Shown: positions 1 to 9,769, counted from the stretch's first letter. The stretch: DNA of 64,000 bases from CAYJPA01 sp964371945 (GCA_964371945.1 CAYJPA010000019.1:1-64000); one strand, 5' to 3'. Notes: generated by a model not told the origin, from the sequence alone. Numbers and translations: made by a program.

Positions 1-91
1 GAGGTCACCCTGACCACGGCTGCGGCGCCCTGAGAGACGACGATTTTCGTAGGAAAGCCAATTGATGGTTGATTTGGGGTCAATTTCGAAG

Positions 92-180
92 GGGCGTACG
101 GCGTACGCCCACGTTTTCTACTCGCACGGCTCATTGCATCACGCGTGCTGGTCTGCAAGATCGGGCGTATTCCATACGCC
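92..180. repeat. Two related dyads with GGCGTA/TACGCC arms
   Basis: Two inverted repeats lie about 55 bases apart in the spacer 3' of the first minus-strand gene. The first is GGGCGTACG-G-CGTACGCCC at 92-110, with perfect 9-base arms. The second is GGCGTAT-TCC-ATACGCC at 164-180, with perfect 7-base arms. They share the same outer half-site. The first is followed by a short T-rich run, so it could act as a weak terminator; a pair of protein-binding sites is the other reading. No gene is visible in bases 1-246. Confidence 0.45.
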
Positions 181-246
181 GGTACGAAGGTTTGCGACGC
201 TCTATCTGCAAGTGATGTCGGTGTTTTGAAGATGTCTTGAATGCGA

Positions 247-1053
247 CTACGACGCCAACGTCTTGATGACCGCCACCGTCAACGCCGCCGCGCGTTTCCC
301 GACTTCGGCCACCGGGAAATCGGTGAAGCCCTCGATGTCGCTGGCTTGAAGGTATTCGTTATTCGAGATGTCTTTGATGGTTAGGAAGGGAATCGAATGG
401 AGAGCGGCGATCTGGGCAATCGCGGCGGCCTCCATGTCCTCGCAGAGCGATTGATGGCGAGTGTGCAGCAAGTCCAGCCGCTCGATTGCCTGGGTCCAGA
501 TGTCGGCAGAAGCGACCACGCCACTGTGAACGATTGGGTCGCGTCTCGGCGTATTGCGAGGCCAAAAGAGATCAGCCGGCCATGGATCGACGCGGAAGCC
601 TGATGCGACCGATTGCGCTTTGGCGAGCAATTGCGAGTCCGAGCTCAGCTCCGGGGAATCCATTCGCTCGCCGGCGACATCGTGGGCAAATCCAGAGTAG
701 CGCTCGCTCCCGTCTTTCAAGATTTGCATGGCGCTGTGGTGAACGACTCGTTCGCCGATCACCACGTCACCGGGCATGATCTCGCGGCGGTGAGCGCCGG
801 AGCAGCCGTAGTTCAGAATGATACGCGGCTCGAACTCGGCGATCAGCCGCTCGGTTCCGGCGGCGGCATTGATCAACCCCATACCAGATTGCAGCGCGAC
901 GACCTCGACCCCGCCCAAATCGAGATGACGAAATGTCCAGGGTCCGCGCTCGCACGTTGATGCCGGGGGAAACGACCTGAGCGCGTGGATGAGCTCCGCT
1001 TCCATCGCCACCACAAGGCCGATCGGACCCGAATTTGATGATGAATTGAACAT
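247..1053 (-). CDS. 5'-methylthioadenosine/S-adenosylhomocysteine nucleosidase-family protein
   Basis: A phosphorylase-superfamily (PNP/UDP) protein of about 268 residues. The N-terminal strand followed by AMEAEL, the GMG loop (LQSGMGLINAA), the glycine-rich NYGCSGA loop and the MEAAA segment carrying the active-site Met-Glu pair all fit nucleosidases acting on MTA/SAH or related nucleosides. Near the C-terminus the usual SD catalytic motif reads ISNN, so the catalytic Asp may be Asn; the exact reaction is therefore uncertain. The ATG used here follows GGAG and lies just past the stop of the upstream gene. A longer frame to 1176 would overlap that gene and starts with low-quality residues. 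It is the last gene of a minus-strand cluster with the DUF1634 and TauE genes. Confidence 0.72.
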   Translation of the reverse strand: MFNSSSNSGPIGLVVAMEAELIHALRSFPPASTCERGPWTFRHLDLGGVEVVALQSGMGLINAAAGTERLIAEFEPRIILNYGCSGAHRREIMPGDVVIGERVVHHSAMQILKDGSERYSGFAHDVAGERMDSPELSSDSQLLAKAQSVASGFRVDPWPADLFWPRNTPRRDPIVHSGVVASADIWTQAIERLDLLHTRHQSLCEDMEAAAIAQIAALHSIPFLTIKDISNNEYLQASDIEGFTDFPVAEVGKRAAALTVAVIKTLAS

Positions 1054-1069
1054 GCTGGATGGACTCCGA

Positions 1070-1447
1070 TTAGCGAACAAGTGCGAGCGCGACGCTGATT
1101 CCGAGCACGCCGAGCACGACGAACGAGAGCAGTCCGTATCGCCGGTCGCCGGCTCTGAGGAAGCCGATCGCAACAACGACGACGGTAACGAGCGGCGTCA
1201 TCATCATCGCCAGGATCGCGAGATCGATGATTCCGCTGGCATTGCCGTCCAGGATTTCAGGTAAAACCCTGCCGAATGAATCGACTTCAGTCTGCAGCGA
1301 TTCGCGCTTGGCGGCCGCGACGGCCAAACCCAACACCAACAGTGCCGCGCCAACGCGAAAACCGGTAGTGAGCGCCTTGATCGCGGCCGCATAGACTGGC
1401 GCGAGCTCCTCATCGCGCTCCTGGCGCGCTTCGATCGACTCGCTCAT
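1070..1447 (-). CDS. DUF1634-type membrane protein
   Basis: A 125-residue protein with a polar N-terminus and three hydrophobic segments at about residues 27-46, 72-98 and 104-124, consistent with a small integral membrane protein. Its size, topology and position beside a TauE/SafE permease match the DUF1634 family, whose members commonly sit next to such permeases. Its start overlaps the stop of the TauE gene by four bases, so the two are almost certainly translated together, and it may be an accessory subunit of the exporter. The function is not established; the assignment rests on context and topology as much as on sequence. Confidence 0.65.
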   Translation of the reverse strand: MSESIEARQERDEELAPVYAAAIKALTTGFRVGAALLVLGLAVAAAKRESLQTEVDSFGRVLPEILDGNASGIIDLAILAMMMTPLVTVVVVAIGFLRAGDRRYGLLSFVVLGVLGISVALALVR

Positions 1448-2292
1448 TTTTGCCCCGGCAGGGTGATATCGGCAGCCTTCAGCAATAACGAAATCCCGAG
1501 GTACAGCAGGATCATGGTGAAGAGCAACGTCAGGCTGTGTGCTTTGACGCGCCTGGTAAGCCGGGAACCAGCCTGTGAACCCAGAAAGATCCCGATCATT
1601 GCCGGCACGACGACGGTGGGATCAATCTTCTCGCGGGAGTAGTAGACGAATGCGGTTGCGATCGCCGTGATCCCGACCATGAACGAGCTTGTGCCCGCCG
1701 CGGCTTTGACCGGCACCCGCATGAAGAGGTTCATGGCAGGAACCTGGATCACGCCGCCTCCGACGCCGAGCATACCGGAGAGCATGCCCGCAAAACCGCT
1801 CATTCCGAGTCCGGCTTTGACCTGTTCGGGGACATAGCTAACAGTCTGTTTCGTGGCCGGATCGACATAGCTCGCCTTGAGTCCCCATTCATCCGGGGTG
1901 TCTTCACCGGTGTTGGGGGCGGCGGCGGCCCGCTTGAGGAGCATCGATGTCGCGGCGTAGAGCAGCACCAACCCGAAGATCAGGTTGAGGGCGCGTTCTG
2001 GTGCCCACACGCCGACGATCGCCCCAATCAGAGCGCCGGACGCCATGGTGACCTGCAAGAGCATCGCCAGGCGCAGATTGGTGAAGCGGCTGGTGAGATG
2101 GATGGAGGAGCCGACGACTGAATTGGTGACAACCGCGATCGCGCTCGCCCCGATTGCAATCTTTTGATCGACGCCGAAGAAGAGGGTAAAGATCGGAACC
2201 AGAAAGACGCCGCCGCCGAGACCGAGCATGGATCCGACGATGGCCGCGGCCGCGGAAACCACGCCCAGCTCGATGAACCTCGTGATATCCAA
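1444..2292 (-). CDS. TauE/SafE-family sulfite/anion exporter permease
   Basis: A 282-residue polytopic membrane protein with two related halves. Each half has the family's glycine-rich signature: LGLGGGVFLVPIF near residue 24 and LGVGGGVIQVPAM near residue 175. Around eight hydrophobic helices are visible. The family moves organic sulfonates, sulfite or other anions across the cytoplasmic membrane; the substrate here cannot be read from sequence. A polar loop of about 35 residues separates the halves. It heads the cluster with the overlapping DUF1634 gene. Confidence 0.85.
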   Translation of the reverse strand: MDITRFIELGVVSAAAAIVGSMLGLGGGVFLVPIFTLFFGVDQKIAIGASAIAVVTNSVVGSSIHLTSRFTNLRLAMLLQVTMASGALIGAIVGVWAPERALNLIFGLVLLYAATSMLLKRAAAAPNTGEDTPDEWGLKASYVDPATKQTVSYVPEQVKAGLGMSGFAGMLSGMLGVGGGVIQVPAMNLFMRVPVKAAAGTSSFMVGITAIATAFVYYSREKIDPTVVVPAMIGIFLGSQAGSRLTRRVKAHSLTLLFTMILLYLGISLLLKAADITLPGQK

Positions 2293-2334
2293 CGGCTTCC
2301 TTTCCGGTCGATCTGGGCGGATCTCGAACTTGGT

Positions 2335-3867
2335 CTATTTTCGCATGTTCGAATTGAAGCGCATGCCGGCCGCGATCTTTTCGGCGGCGGCGACGATCGG
2401 AAAGTGGAGATTGCAGCGAGGACCTGTCGGGAAGATCGAGGCATCCACCACGCGCAGCCCTCGTACCCCGTGAACCCGGGCTTCATGGTCGACGACGGCC
2501 ATCGGATCGTTCGCGGGGCCCATCTTGCATGAACTGGAGGGATGAAAGGTCGTGCCCGCTTTGGCTCGGATTAGAGCTTTCAGTTCATCCCGATCCGACC
2601 AGGTGAGCGCTTTTTCGGGTGAGACGGTGACGACATCGGCGAGCGGCGAGTCCGTTGCCAGCTTTCGCGCCAATTCGAGTCCATCGCACATTGCTTCGAG
2701 ATCGCGCGGATCACTGAAGTAGTTGTGATCGATATCAAGCTGCGCATCAGGATCGGACGAGGTAAGCCGGACTCGACCCTGGGAGCGCGCGTCTTGCAGC
2801 GAAACCGACAGCCAAAGTGTCCAGCCCTCGGCCGGGTCGTCGCATGATTGACCTTGGTAAATGTGGAAGTCAATTTCGTCGCTGGCCTGGGAGCTTCTCG
2901 CCTTGATCATCACGGGCATGAACGTGCGGGCCGGTGGAGTTTGCTCCGGTGCAACGAAGACGTTGCCAAATCCCATCATCGGATGATCCCGCAGGTTTTC
3001 GCCGGCGCCGGGAAGATCGGCGACAACGGCGATGCCGACCTCTCTGAGATGACTTGACGGACCGATGCCCGAGCGAAGGAGAATCGCGGGCGAGCCGTAG
3101 GCGCCGGAGGAGATCACGATCTCATCGGCCGTGATGACTTCGCCGTTTGCAAGCAGCACACTTTTGGCGTGCCCGTGAGCAACCACCACTCGATCGACCA
3201 GTGTGTTCGGGCGGATTTCGAGATTGTCCCGGTCTCGCGCCGGCGCGAGATACGTGAATGCCGCATTCATTCGCGACCCGTCCGCGACATTCTTTGGTGT
3301 CGGGCCGACCCCTGGAATCTGGCCCGGCTCGGCATTGAGATCGTCGACATACGGCATGCCAAGTCGCATGGCGGACTCGATCAGCAGGTGATCGACCGGG
3401 GTCAGATCACGTTTACAGGCGCGAGAGACCGGTACGGGGCCGGTTGAACCATGCAGCGGCCCTCCGATGGAATCTTTTTCGGCTCGTTGAAAGTGCTGCT
3501 GTAGGTCCGCGAACGCCCAGCCGGGATTGCCCGTCGTGGCCCAACCGTCGTAGTCGGCAGCGGATCCCCGAAGCCAAATGCACCCGTTGATGGTTGAGGT
3601 CCCACCGACCACCCGACCTCTCGGCAGACCCAGCACGCTTTCGCGATCACCGATCGCGTTCGCGTAGCTCCAGGGATGCGAGTCGGTCGGAACCGTCGTC
3701 CAGTCTTTCAGTTCCGCCGGCCAGTCGGCGACATTCGATCCGTAATCGGGACCTGCTTCGAGCAGCAGAACCTTGATTCCTGGATCCTCGGAAAGTCTGG
3801 ACGCGAGAACACAGCCGGCGGGACCGGCACCGACGACAATGACATCGAATTCCGATTCTTCAGTCAC
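2335..3867 (-). CDS. GMC-family FAD-dependent oxidoreductase (choline dehydrogenase-like)
   Basis: About 510 residues. The N-terminal dinucleotide fold has VVGAGPAGCVLASRL and an acidic LLLEAGPD strand end for FAD ribose. GMC signature 1 (GRVVGGTSTINGCIWLRG) follows at about residue 90, and SGAYGSPAILLRSGIG (signature 2) near residue 258. The C-terminal FHPSSSCKMG carries the catalytic His and NLHFPIVAAAEKIA the second active-site position. The family oxidises alcohols such as choline, glucose or polyethylene glycol; the substrate is unknown. The GTG chosen has GGAG six bases upstream; a GTG twelve bases further upstream is possible. It directly abuts the broken LuxR regulator upstream, so the two were probably co-transcribed. 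Confidence 0.88.
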   Translation of the reverse strand: MTEESEFDVIVVGAGPAGCVLASRLSEDPGIKVLLLEAGPDYGSNVADWPAELKDWTTVPTDSHPWSYANAIGDRESVLGLPRGRVVGGTSTINGCIWLRGSAADYDGWATTGNPGWAFADLQQHFQRAEKDSIGGPLHGSTGPVPVSRACKRDLTPVDHLLIESAMRLGMPYVDDLNAEPGQIPGVGPTPKNVADGSRMNAAFTYLAPARDRDNLEIRPNTLVDRVVVAHGHAKSVLLANGEVITADEIVISSGAYGSPAILLRSGIGPSSHLREVGIAVVADLPGAGENLRDHPMMGFGNVFVAPEQTPPARTFMPVMIKARSSQASDEIDFHIYQGQSCDDPAEGWTLWLSVSLQDARSQGRVRLTSSDPDAQLDIDHNYFSDPRDLEAMCDGLELARKLATDSPLADVVTVSPEKALTWSDRDELKALIRAKAGTTFHPSSSCKMGPANDPMAVVDHEARVHGVRGLRVVDASIFPTGPRCNLHFPIVAAAEKIAAGMRFNSNMRK

Positions 3868-3879
3868 GACGTGCTCCAC

Positions 3880-6282
3880 TCATTCATCTGACGCCGAGAG
3901 ACGAGTTTGCGGCTCAAGGCGAGTCCAACCGCGGCCGCTCGCGAGTGAACGCCGGATTTTACCGGGGATGTTCGCCACGTGGGTGCCGGCAGTGCGTGGA
4001 CTGATGAACAGTGCAGTCCCGATGTGATCGTTGCACTTTCCCTCAACCAGCAACCGCGGCACATCTCGCTCTCTTGAGGAGAGTCCGAACGGATCGGATT
4101 GTGTCTCGCCAGTTGCCGTGGCCGCAACGTCGATCGCGGCAACCGCGGTCGCGATCGTCACCGCATCTGCAAGTGGGAGCGACCTGCCCGCGGCAAACTC
4201 CGCGTCGGACGAGACCTGGTCGAGGGCGGCAAACGCGAACTCGGCCGCATCCTCTTCCCGAATCGTCGGCCGAGTGACCCGGGCTCCGATGAATGTGCGG
4301 GCGGCGACAGTTGTCCCCAACAGCCGTGCGCCAACGCGTGCACTCCCGTACGCAACGGCGATTGTTGCGATCGCTGTTAGGCAATCGAGCGTTGAGTAAA
4401 TGTCACCCTGCTCATCGAACTCGGCAAGGGTTTGTTGGAAGTGCTTCATCGCTTCCCGCTGATCATCGTCGAGGATCTCGTTTTCCGCGAACAGCCCATG
4501 AACTCAAGCATGCGGCCATTCGAAACCGTACTCCTTGTAGTAAGCCAGGGAAGCACTGAGTCGCTCTCTCGCAACCGCGGGGTCGTTCTGCTTCATCGCG
4601 ATCAGGGACCACAATGTCTCCGGCACAGTCCGCCGAAGAACGATTCCGATTTCTGGCAGAAGCGAATCGGCTTCCGCGGCAAGTGCCTCCAGTGAGGCCG
4701 CGTTATTGCGTTGCGAAGCCACGAGTCCGAGAAACCAGAGCGACTCAACGATTGCCGTCTTGTCGTCGAGCGCCCGGCCGATTGCGAGAGCTTGTTCCTG
4801 GAAGAGTCCCACGAGCTCAACATCGCCTGAGAACCAGGCATTGACCCCGAGCGCTGTCACCGCGCCGCGTCGCTCGTGACCCGCCTCTTCAGGCGCGGCC
4901 GCGAGCGCGCGATTCAGCCACCGCGTTTCTTCCTGGAGATATTCATGAACATCCCAGAACCGAACCATCGATCCCGCGAGCCAAAGAGCAAGACGAGCCC
5001 GGTCAGAACCGATTTCATCTCCGTCCAATAGCCATGTCAAGGCAGCCCGCACATTGTGGAGCTCCGGCGACAGGAGTTTCAAAGAAGAGGACTCTTCTGG
5101 CCCGTACCCAAACGATGCGACACGCTCGGAGAGCTCGGCAAAGAATGTGGCGTGGGCGTCGCGAACCCTATCCGATTCGCCGGAAGATTCGAGATGCTCG
5201 AATGCGAATTCGCGAATGGTCTCGAGCATTCTGAATCGCGGTTCGCCGTCGAGCACACCCTCTTGCACCAGCAGTGAGTGGTCGACCAGCGAGGCCATGA
5301 TATCGAGTGTGTCGAATTCGCCAGTTTGCTTTACGTCGCGATCAATCGCATCGATCGCATCCAGCGCTGCTCCGCCCGCGAAGACCGAAAGCCGGCGAAA
5401 GAGCGATTGCTCCTCCGTAGTCAGCAGATCGTAGCTCCAGGCGATCGCGTCACGAAGCGTCTGTTCTCGCTGTGGAACGTCGCGAGGTCCCGATGTGAGC
5501 AGTTGTAGGCGCCCGGTCAGGCGGGAAAGCAGTGCCTTGGGCGACATGAGCTTCACCCGCGCGGCAGCAAGCTCGATCGCCAGCGGCAGACCGTCTAATC
5601 GCGAGCAAATCTGAACGATGCCGGACGCGTTGGTCTCATTCATCGAAAACGAGGCGTTCGCGGCCGACGCACGTGCCAGGAAGAGCGCGATTGCCGGCGA
5701 GGATTCGACCTCCGAAAGCGGTTACCCGCGATCCCACTTTGCGATCCGCAACGGGGCGAGGGGGAATTCCTGCTCGGCGGAGAGACGCGGCGCCCGTCTA
5801 CTGGTGGCGAGAATGAAAAGGTCGGGGCTGCCGTTCAGCAGTCTTGCAACGTCGAGCGAAGCTCCGAGCAGATGCTCCAGGTTGTCCAGTACGAGGTGCA
5901 GCCGGCGTCCTCGGATTGCCTCGACCACGCGGTCGACAGGATCGCCCTCGGTTTGCGCGACAACGCCCAGAGTATGTGCGACGGTCGGAATGACCAACGT
6001 TGCGGCGGCGACCGGGGCAAGTGCTGCGAGCACGCCTCGTTCCGGGAAGAGCGCGGACCCGTTGAGCTCCGCCAGGACAGCGAGCGCGAATCTGGTTTTT
6101 CCAACCCCGCCGGGACCAGTGATCGTGACAAGCGAGCGGCCGCCGCGGATAAGCCCCGTGATCGAGGCGATCTCATCCGCCCGCCCAAAGGGGCCGCCGA
6201 ACGGATATTGTGGAACGGAAGGCATAGCGACTGGTTGGGCGAGCTCTTCTCCGGAATGCCGAGCGCTGGCAGCGGCATGACT
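3880..6282 (-). pseudogene. LuxR-family transcriptional regulator with NB-ARC-type ATPase, interrupted by two in-frame stops
   Basis: One continuous reading frame of about 800 codons carries TAA at 5722-5724 and TGA at 4504-4506. Family sequence continues on both sides of each stop without a frame change. The N-terminal part has Walker A (GPGGVGKTR) and Walker B (LVLDNLEHL), and the middle part has LDGLPLAIELAAAR and TPR-like helices. The C-terminus is a LuxR helix-turn-helix in degraded form (DVPRLL, NIPGKI), where prolines replace the usual leucines. The start is the ATG after GGAGAG; upstream frame extensions lack homology. Such regulators are usually single 700-950 residue proteins of the AfsR/MalT-like type. 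I read this as a decaying gene; consensus error or split-protein expression are less likely. Confidence 0.8.
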
Positions 6283-6648
6283 CATTCTGCTCTCTCCGCT
6301 AATAGCCAGTGGAAGCGCCGACGAGGGAGCAGTGTTGCGCAACAGGTTGGACAAATTGGCGATCCTCCGGGCGCGAAAGATCACCACCGGACGGGTTTCC
6401 GGGTCCCACTTTGGGCGTCTTCCTACTTCGTTTGCACACACAACTTCCGGGTGCCTTCAAGAATGCCTGTCATAATGAATCGTGAGAGCGCTGCTCCCTG
6501 ACCAGGCACACCGCGCGCTCGTCGAAGAGCAGGGCGGGAGCGTTTGAGGCTACCGCCTGTGGTCCCGGCTGGAGCTCACCGGGCCAGGTCAATTGCAGTC
6601 GTCGATCCCCGGCGAATGAGTCCGTGCAGACCGTGTGGAGGATTGGAA

Positions 6649-7158
6649 ATGAGCGTTTTTGACGCGGTTCGCACGGTTCTGGCCGTGCGGAGTTACAAAT
6701 CCGAGCCGATTCCAGCTCCGAGCGTTCGCCGGATCGTGGATGCCGCGCATCTGACCGCGAGCGCCCGCAACCGGCAACCCTGGCACTTCATTGTTGTCGA
6801 TGAGCCGGCCACGCTTGTTCGGCTCGGCGAGTTGTCGAAAACGGGTCCCTACGTCGCCGGGGCGCCGCTCGCGATCGTCGTCGCGGTCGAGCGCGGATCG
6901 AAGTGGGCGCCCTCTGACGCCAGCCGTGCGATTCAATCGATGGTGCTGACGGCCTGGGACGAGGGTATCGGATCGAATCTGGTCGGCGCTTCCGGGGCCG
7001 GTGAGATCGGCGCGCTGCTTGGCTTGCCAGAATCGCTCGAGGTCTTCGCGATCATTCCGTTCGGGTATCCGATTCAAGCGACTGGCAAGGGCGAAAAAGA
7101 GCGCAAGCCGTTCAACGAGGTTGTTTCGCACGGCCGTTTCGGCGTGCCGCTGAGGTAA
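6649..7158 (+). CDS. Nitroreductase-family FMN oxidoreductase
   Basis: A 169-residue protein starting MSVFDAVRTVLAVRSYK, the usual nitroreductase opening with the FMN-phosphate-binding R-S/R-x-Y region. It is followed by ASARNRQPWHFIVV (FMN site), DASRAIQSMVLTAWDEGIGS (the dimer helix region) and the GYP turn near the C-terminus (IPFGYPIQ). Members reduce nitro compounds, quinones or enones using NAD(P)H; the substrate is unknown. The ATG used follows GGA and begins the homology; the open frame extends 35 codons further upstream without family similarity. It stands alone, divergent from the broken regulator. Confidence 0.82.
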   Translation: MSVFDAVRTVLAVRSYKSEPIPAPSVRRIVDAAHLTASARNRQPWHFIVVDEPATLVRLGELSKTGPYVAGAPLAIVVAVERGSKWAPSDASRAIQSMVLTAWDEGIGSNLVGASGAGEIGALLGLPESLEVFAIIPFGYPIQATGKGEKERKPFNEVVSHGRFGVPLR

Positions 7159-7219
7159 TTGCAGCAGACGAGCCGCCGGCCGGAGGCTGACGGCCCGTCA
7201 TTGCGAACCGGTTCTTTAG

Positions 7220-9067
7220 CTAAGAAACCCGATTCCAGTTGGCGATGTTCCAGTAAAGGGCGTCGAACGGTCCTCCCGCGATGTTCTCTTTGTTCAGCGT
7301 CTTGGCAATTCCGTACTTTTCGGACGCCCGTTGCAGGATCGGAATTACGACGAAATCGTTGACCACGGTGTCGTTCATCTGAATAAAGAGCTCATTGGCC
7401 CGTTCAGGGTCAGTCTCCAGGGTTGCTTCGTCGTAGAGCGCGTCGAGCTCCGGATTGTTGTACCGGGCCTCGTTGCGCTGCGTCCATCCATTCTCTTTTT
7501 GGGCGATATTCTCGCCGTTATGGCTGACCCAGAGCAAGAAATAGGAAAGCGGATAGGGCCCGGCTGGACTCCAGGCGTACTCGTGGAGGTCCCAATACAT
7601 GTGATAGAGCGTTTGTTCGTTGCCTTCCGCGGTGTCGAAGAAAATGCCGGCATCGATCTGCAATAGCTCGACCTCGAAGCCCATTTGTTCCCAACCTTGT
7701 TTGACCACCGCCTGGTTTTGCTGGCGAACCGCGCTGACGGATGTGGCGTACTGGAGTTTGAGCTGCACGCCGTCCTTCGAGCGCACGCCGCCGTCGAGCA
7801 CCCAGCCGGCGGAATCCAGGAGCGCGTTCCCCTTTTCGATATTGAACTCCCATGTCGTATTTGGGGAAGTAGCACCGGCGATGCCGAGGAGGATGTTCGA
7901 AGTCGGCGGTTCGCCCGGAGGCCCGAAGTAGAGCTGCTCTGAGATCGATTGGCGGTCAATTCCGAGCGCGAGCGCCTCTCGCACTGCTTTGTCGGTCAGG
8001 AACGGGTGCGGAGTTTGCCATTGCGATCTTTGACCGTCTACTTCTTTGTTGGGATCCGAAAAGTTGAGAGTCAGGTACTCGACCGCGGTGCCGGGAATGA
8101 CCACAATATCCCCTTCGCCGCCTTCAGCTTGCTTCCTAAGCACACCGGGATCGACCAGCAGATTCCAGGCGAAATCCCACTCGCCGGTTTGCAGAACGGC
8201 GGTCGCGGCAGTCGCGGCATCTCCCCCGCCTTTGAGGCTGACGGTCTCAAAGAAGGGCTTATTCGGCTCGCGATAGTTCTGGTTGATCGAGTACTGAACC
8301 GAGTCACCGACCGCAAACGAATCGACCACATATGGACCAGTGCCGATTGGGCTGAGTGAGAAGGTGTTGTTGGCATCACCGCCGGCCGAGAGGACGTGCT
8401 CCGGCAGGATACCCCCGCTCTGGGACGAAGCAAAATAGGTGAACCAACCAAGTTGAGGATTTGTGAACGCGATCTTGACCGTCAGATCGTCGACTGCCTC
8501 GACTGAGGAAATTGCACTGTAGAGGGCGAGGTTGCCAGAAAGATTTGCCGGATCCGTCACCCATTTCCAGGTGAATACGACATCGTTTGCGGTGAATGGC
8601 TCGCCATCGCTCCAGACGACACCCTCAAGCAAGTTGTAGGTCACTGACTTCAGATCGTCGGACAACAGACCATTCTCTTTTGAAGGGACCTCCTTCACCA
8701 AGCACGGTAGCGGCGTCCCATCTTCAAGAAAGTGGATCAGCGGTTCGGTGACCAGGCACGACGCGAGTTGGTCTTTGAAGCTGCCGGCAAGGTGCATGTT
8801 GAGCGTCGTGGGCGCCTGCCACTGCAGGAGCTTCAGCGCTCCGCCTGCACCGCGCGTTTGCCCTTCTGTTCCGGACGATGGAGCAACCGCGGGCGAGATC
8901 GAGTCCTTTGTCGCGTCCTGAGCCGAGACGCTGGACTGCTGCAAAATGCTGAGAATGAGCGGAGATGCGGCGCCAGCCGCGGCAGCTTGTTGAATGAACG
9001 AGCGGCGCGATATTCGCCCCGCCTGTAGGTCCAGATAAATCTGGTGGAGTCTGCCGCGTTCGGACAT
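7220..9067 (-). CDS. Peptide/nickel-type ABC transporter solute-binding protein (SBP_bac_5), Tat-exported
   Basis: A 615-residue family 5 extracellular solute-binding protein. The N-terminus holds a twin-arginine signal (SRRSFIQQAAAAGAASPLIL, about residues 19-38). Family features follow: a strand with TYNLLEGVVWSDGEPFTANDVVFTW split around residue 150, and SLKGGGDAATAATAVLQTGEWDFAW with the usual repeated-domain pattern. The last third has the YNNPELDALYDEA segment typical of dipeptide-binding proteins. It binds peptides or similar ligands outside the membrane for an ABC importer. No permease or ATPase gene is adjacent, so it is an orphan that must use a transporter elsewhere. The start is ATG after AAAGGA. 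Confidence 0.88.
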   Translation of the reverse strand: MSERGRLHQIYLDLQAGRISRRSFIQQAAAAGAASPLILSILQQSSVSAQDATKDSISPAVAPSSGTEGQTRGAGGALKLLQWQAPTTLNMHLAGSFKDQLASCLVTEPLIHFLEDGTPLPCLVKEVPSKENGLLSDDLKSVTYNLLEGVVWSDGEPFTANDVVFTWKWVTDPANLSGNLALYSAISSVEAVDDLTVKIAFTNPQLGWFTYFASSQSGGILPEHVLSAGGDANNTFSLSPIGTGPYVVDSFAVGDSVQYSINQNYREPNKPFFETVSLKGGGDAATAATAVLQTGEWDFAWNLLVDPGVLRKQAEGGEGDIVVIPGTAVEYLTLNFSDPNKEVDGQRSQWQTPHPFLTDKAVREALALGIDRQSISEQLYFGPPGEPPTSNILLGIAGATSPNTTWEFNIEKGNALLDSAGWVLDGGVRSKDGVQLKLQYATSVSAVRQQNQAVVKQGWEQMGFEVELLQIDAGIFFDTAEGNEQTLYHMYWDLHEYAWSPAGPYPLSYFLLWVSHNGENIAQKENGWTQRNEARYNNPELDALYDEATLETDPERANELFIQMNDTVVNDFVVIPILQRASEKYGIAKTLNKENIAGGPFDALYWNIANWNRVS

Positions 9068-9334
9068 GCGAATTCCTTTCGGTGCAACGAACGACAGGAG
9101 CGCGGTTGCTCGAGCGTGATCCGAATATTACGATGTTACGAACGACTTTTCGATGAACTAATCAAGTGAAATCGATGTTCAATGTAAAACCGGCACTTGG
9201 CGCAAATTGAAGTCTGATGCGCACGCAAAACTACCCGCCAACATACGTCACGAGCGGAACGAAATTCGGTGATCGCCATTCGCCTGGGAGCACACTCAAG
9301 TGTGGCGATGCCACCCGCCCAAGCCTCGACTGAC

Positions 9335-9769
9335 ATGGCATTCGATTACGTGTCGTAGCCGCGTCAAGGCGCAGCCGCTCTGGTCGATTTTCGGCTGATT
9401 CTTGCGTTCGACGCGCTCGCTCAAGTGTTCGTCAGTGATGCCGCCTATACAGTTCTGGCCGCGATCATTCCGCTCACATTCTTCGCCTACGTTCACAGTT
9501 AGGGTGCGACACCCGGCAAACGTTTACTCGGACTCATGATCACCTTTGCCGAGGGAAATCCCCCGGGTCTGCGCCGTGCAACCGTCCGAAGTACATTCAG
9601 CTTGATCTCAAGCATACTGGTCTCAATAAGCGAACCCGTGCTCCACGCGTTTGTCGTCTTTCAGATCTTCGACCTGCGCTCCATGAATTGGAATGACCGA
9701 GGTCAAACCCTCCAAGACAGCCTGGCGGGCGCCTTCGAGATTCGCGTCTTGTTTTCACTCGCCCCATAA
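9335..9769 (+). pseudogene. RDD-family membrane protein remnant with two TAG stops
   Basis: Reading one frame through two stops gives an RDD-like protein. It starts at an ATG, meets TAG at 9356-9358, then runs through GAAALVDFRLILAF (the R-D region), a hydrophobic helix around 9430-9490, and TAG at 9500-9502. It continues with GATPGKRLLGLMITF, the hallmark RDD loop, and DRGQTLQDSLAGAF near the end. Family alignment suggests Trp just before GATPGK, so a TGG to TAG change would explain the second stop; the first is consistent with the same change. The 3' end overlaps the C-terminus of the convergent DUF1989 gene. RDD proteins are small polytopic membrane proteins of mixed or unknown function. 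Confidence 0.6.

Noticed and set aside
1..33. Possible C-terminal end of a plus-strand gene (EVTLTTAAAP then TGA)
   Set aside because: Only ten codons are in the window and no family can be recognised, so it cannot be told from chance.
6541..6648. Longer N-terminus for the nitroreductase
   Set aside because: The extra 35 residues are Arg/Pro-rich, unlike the family, and the internal ATG has the better ribosome site.
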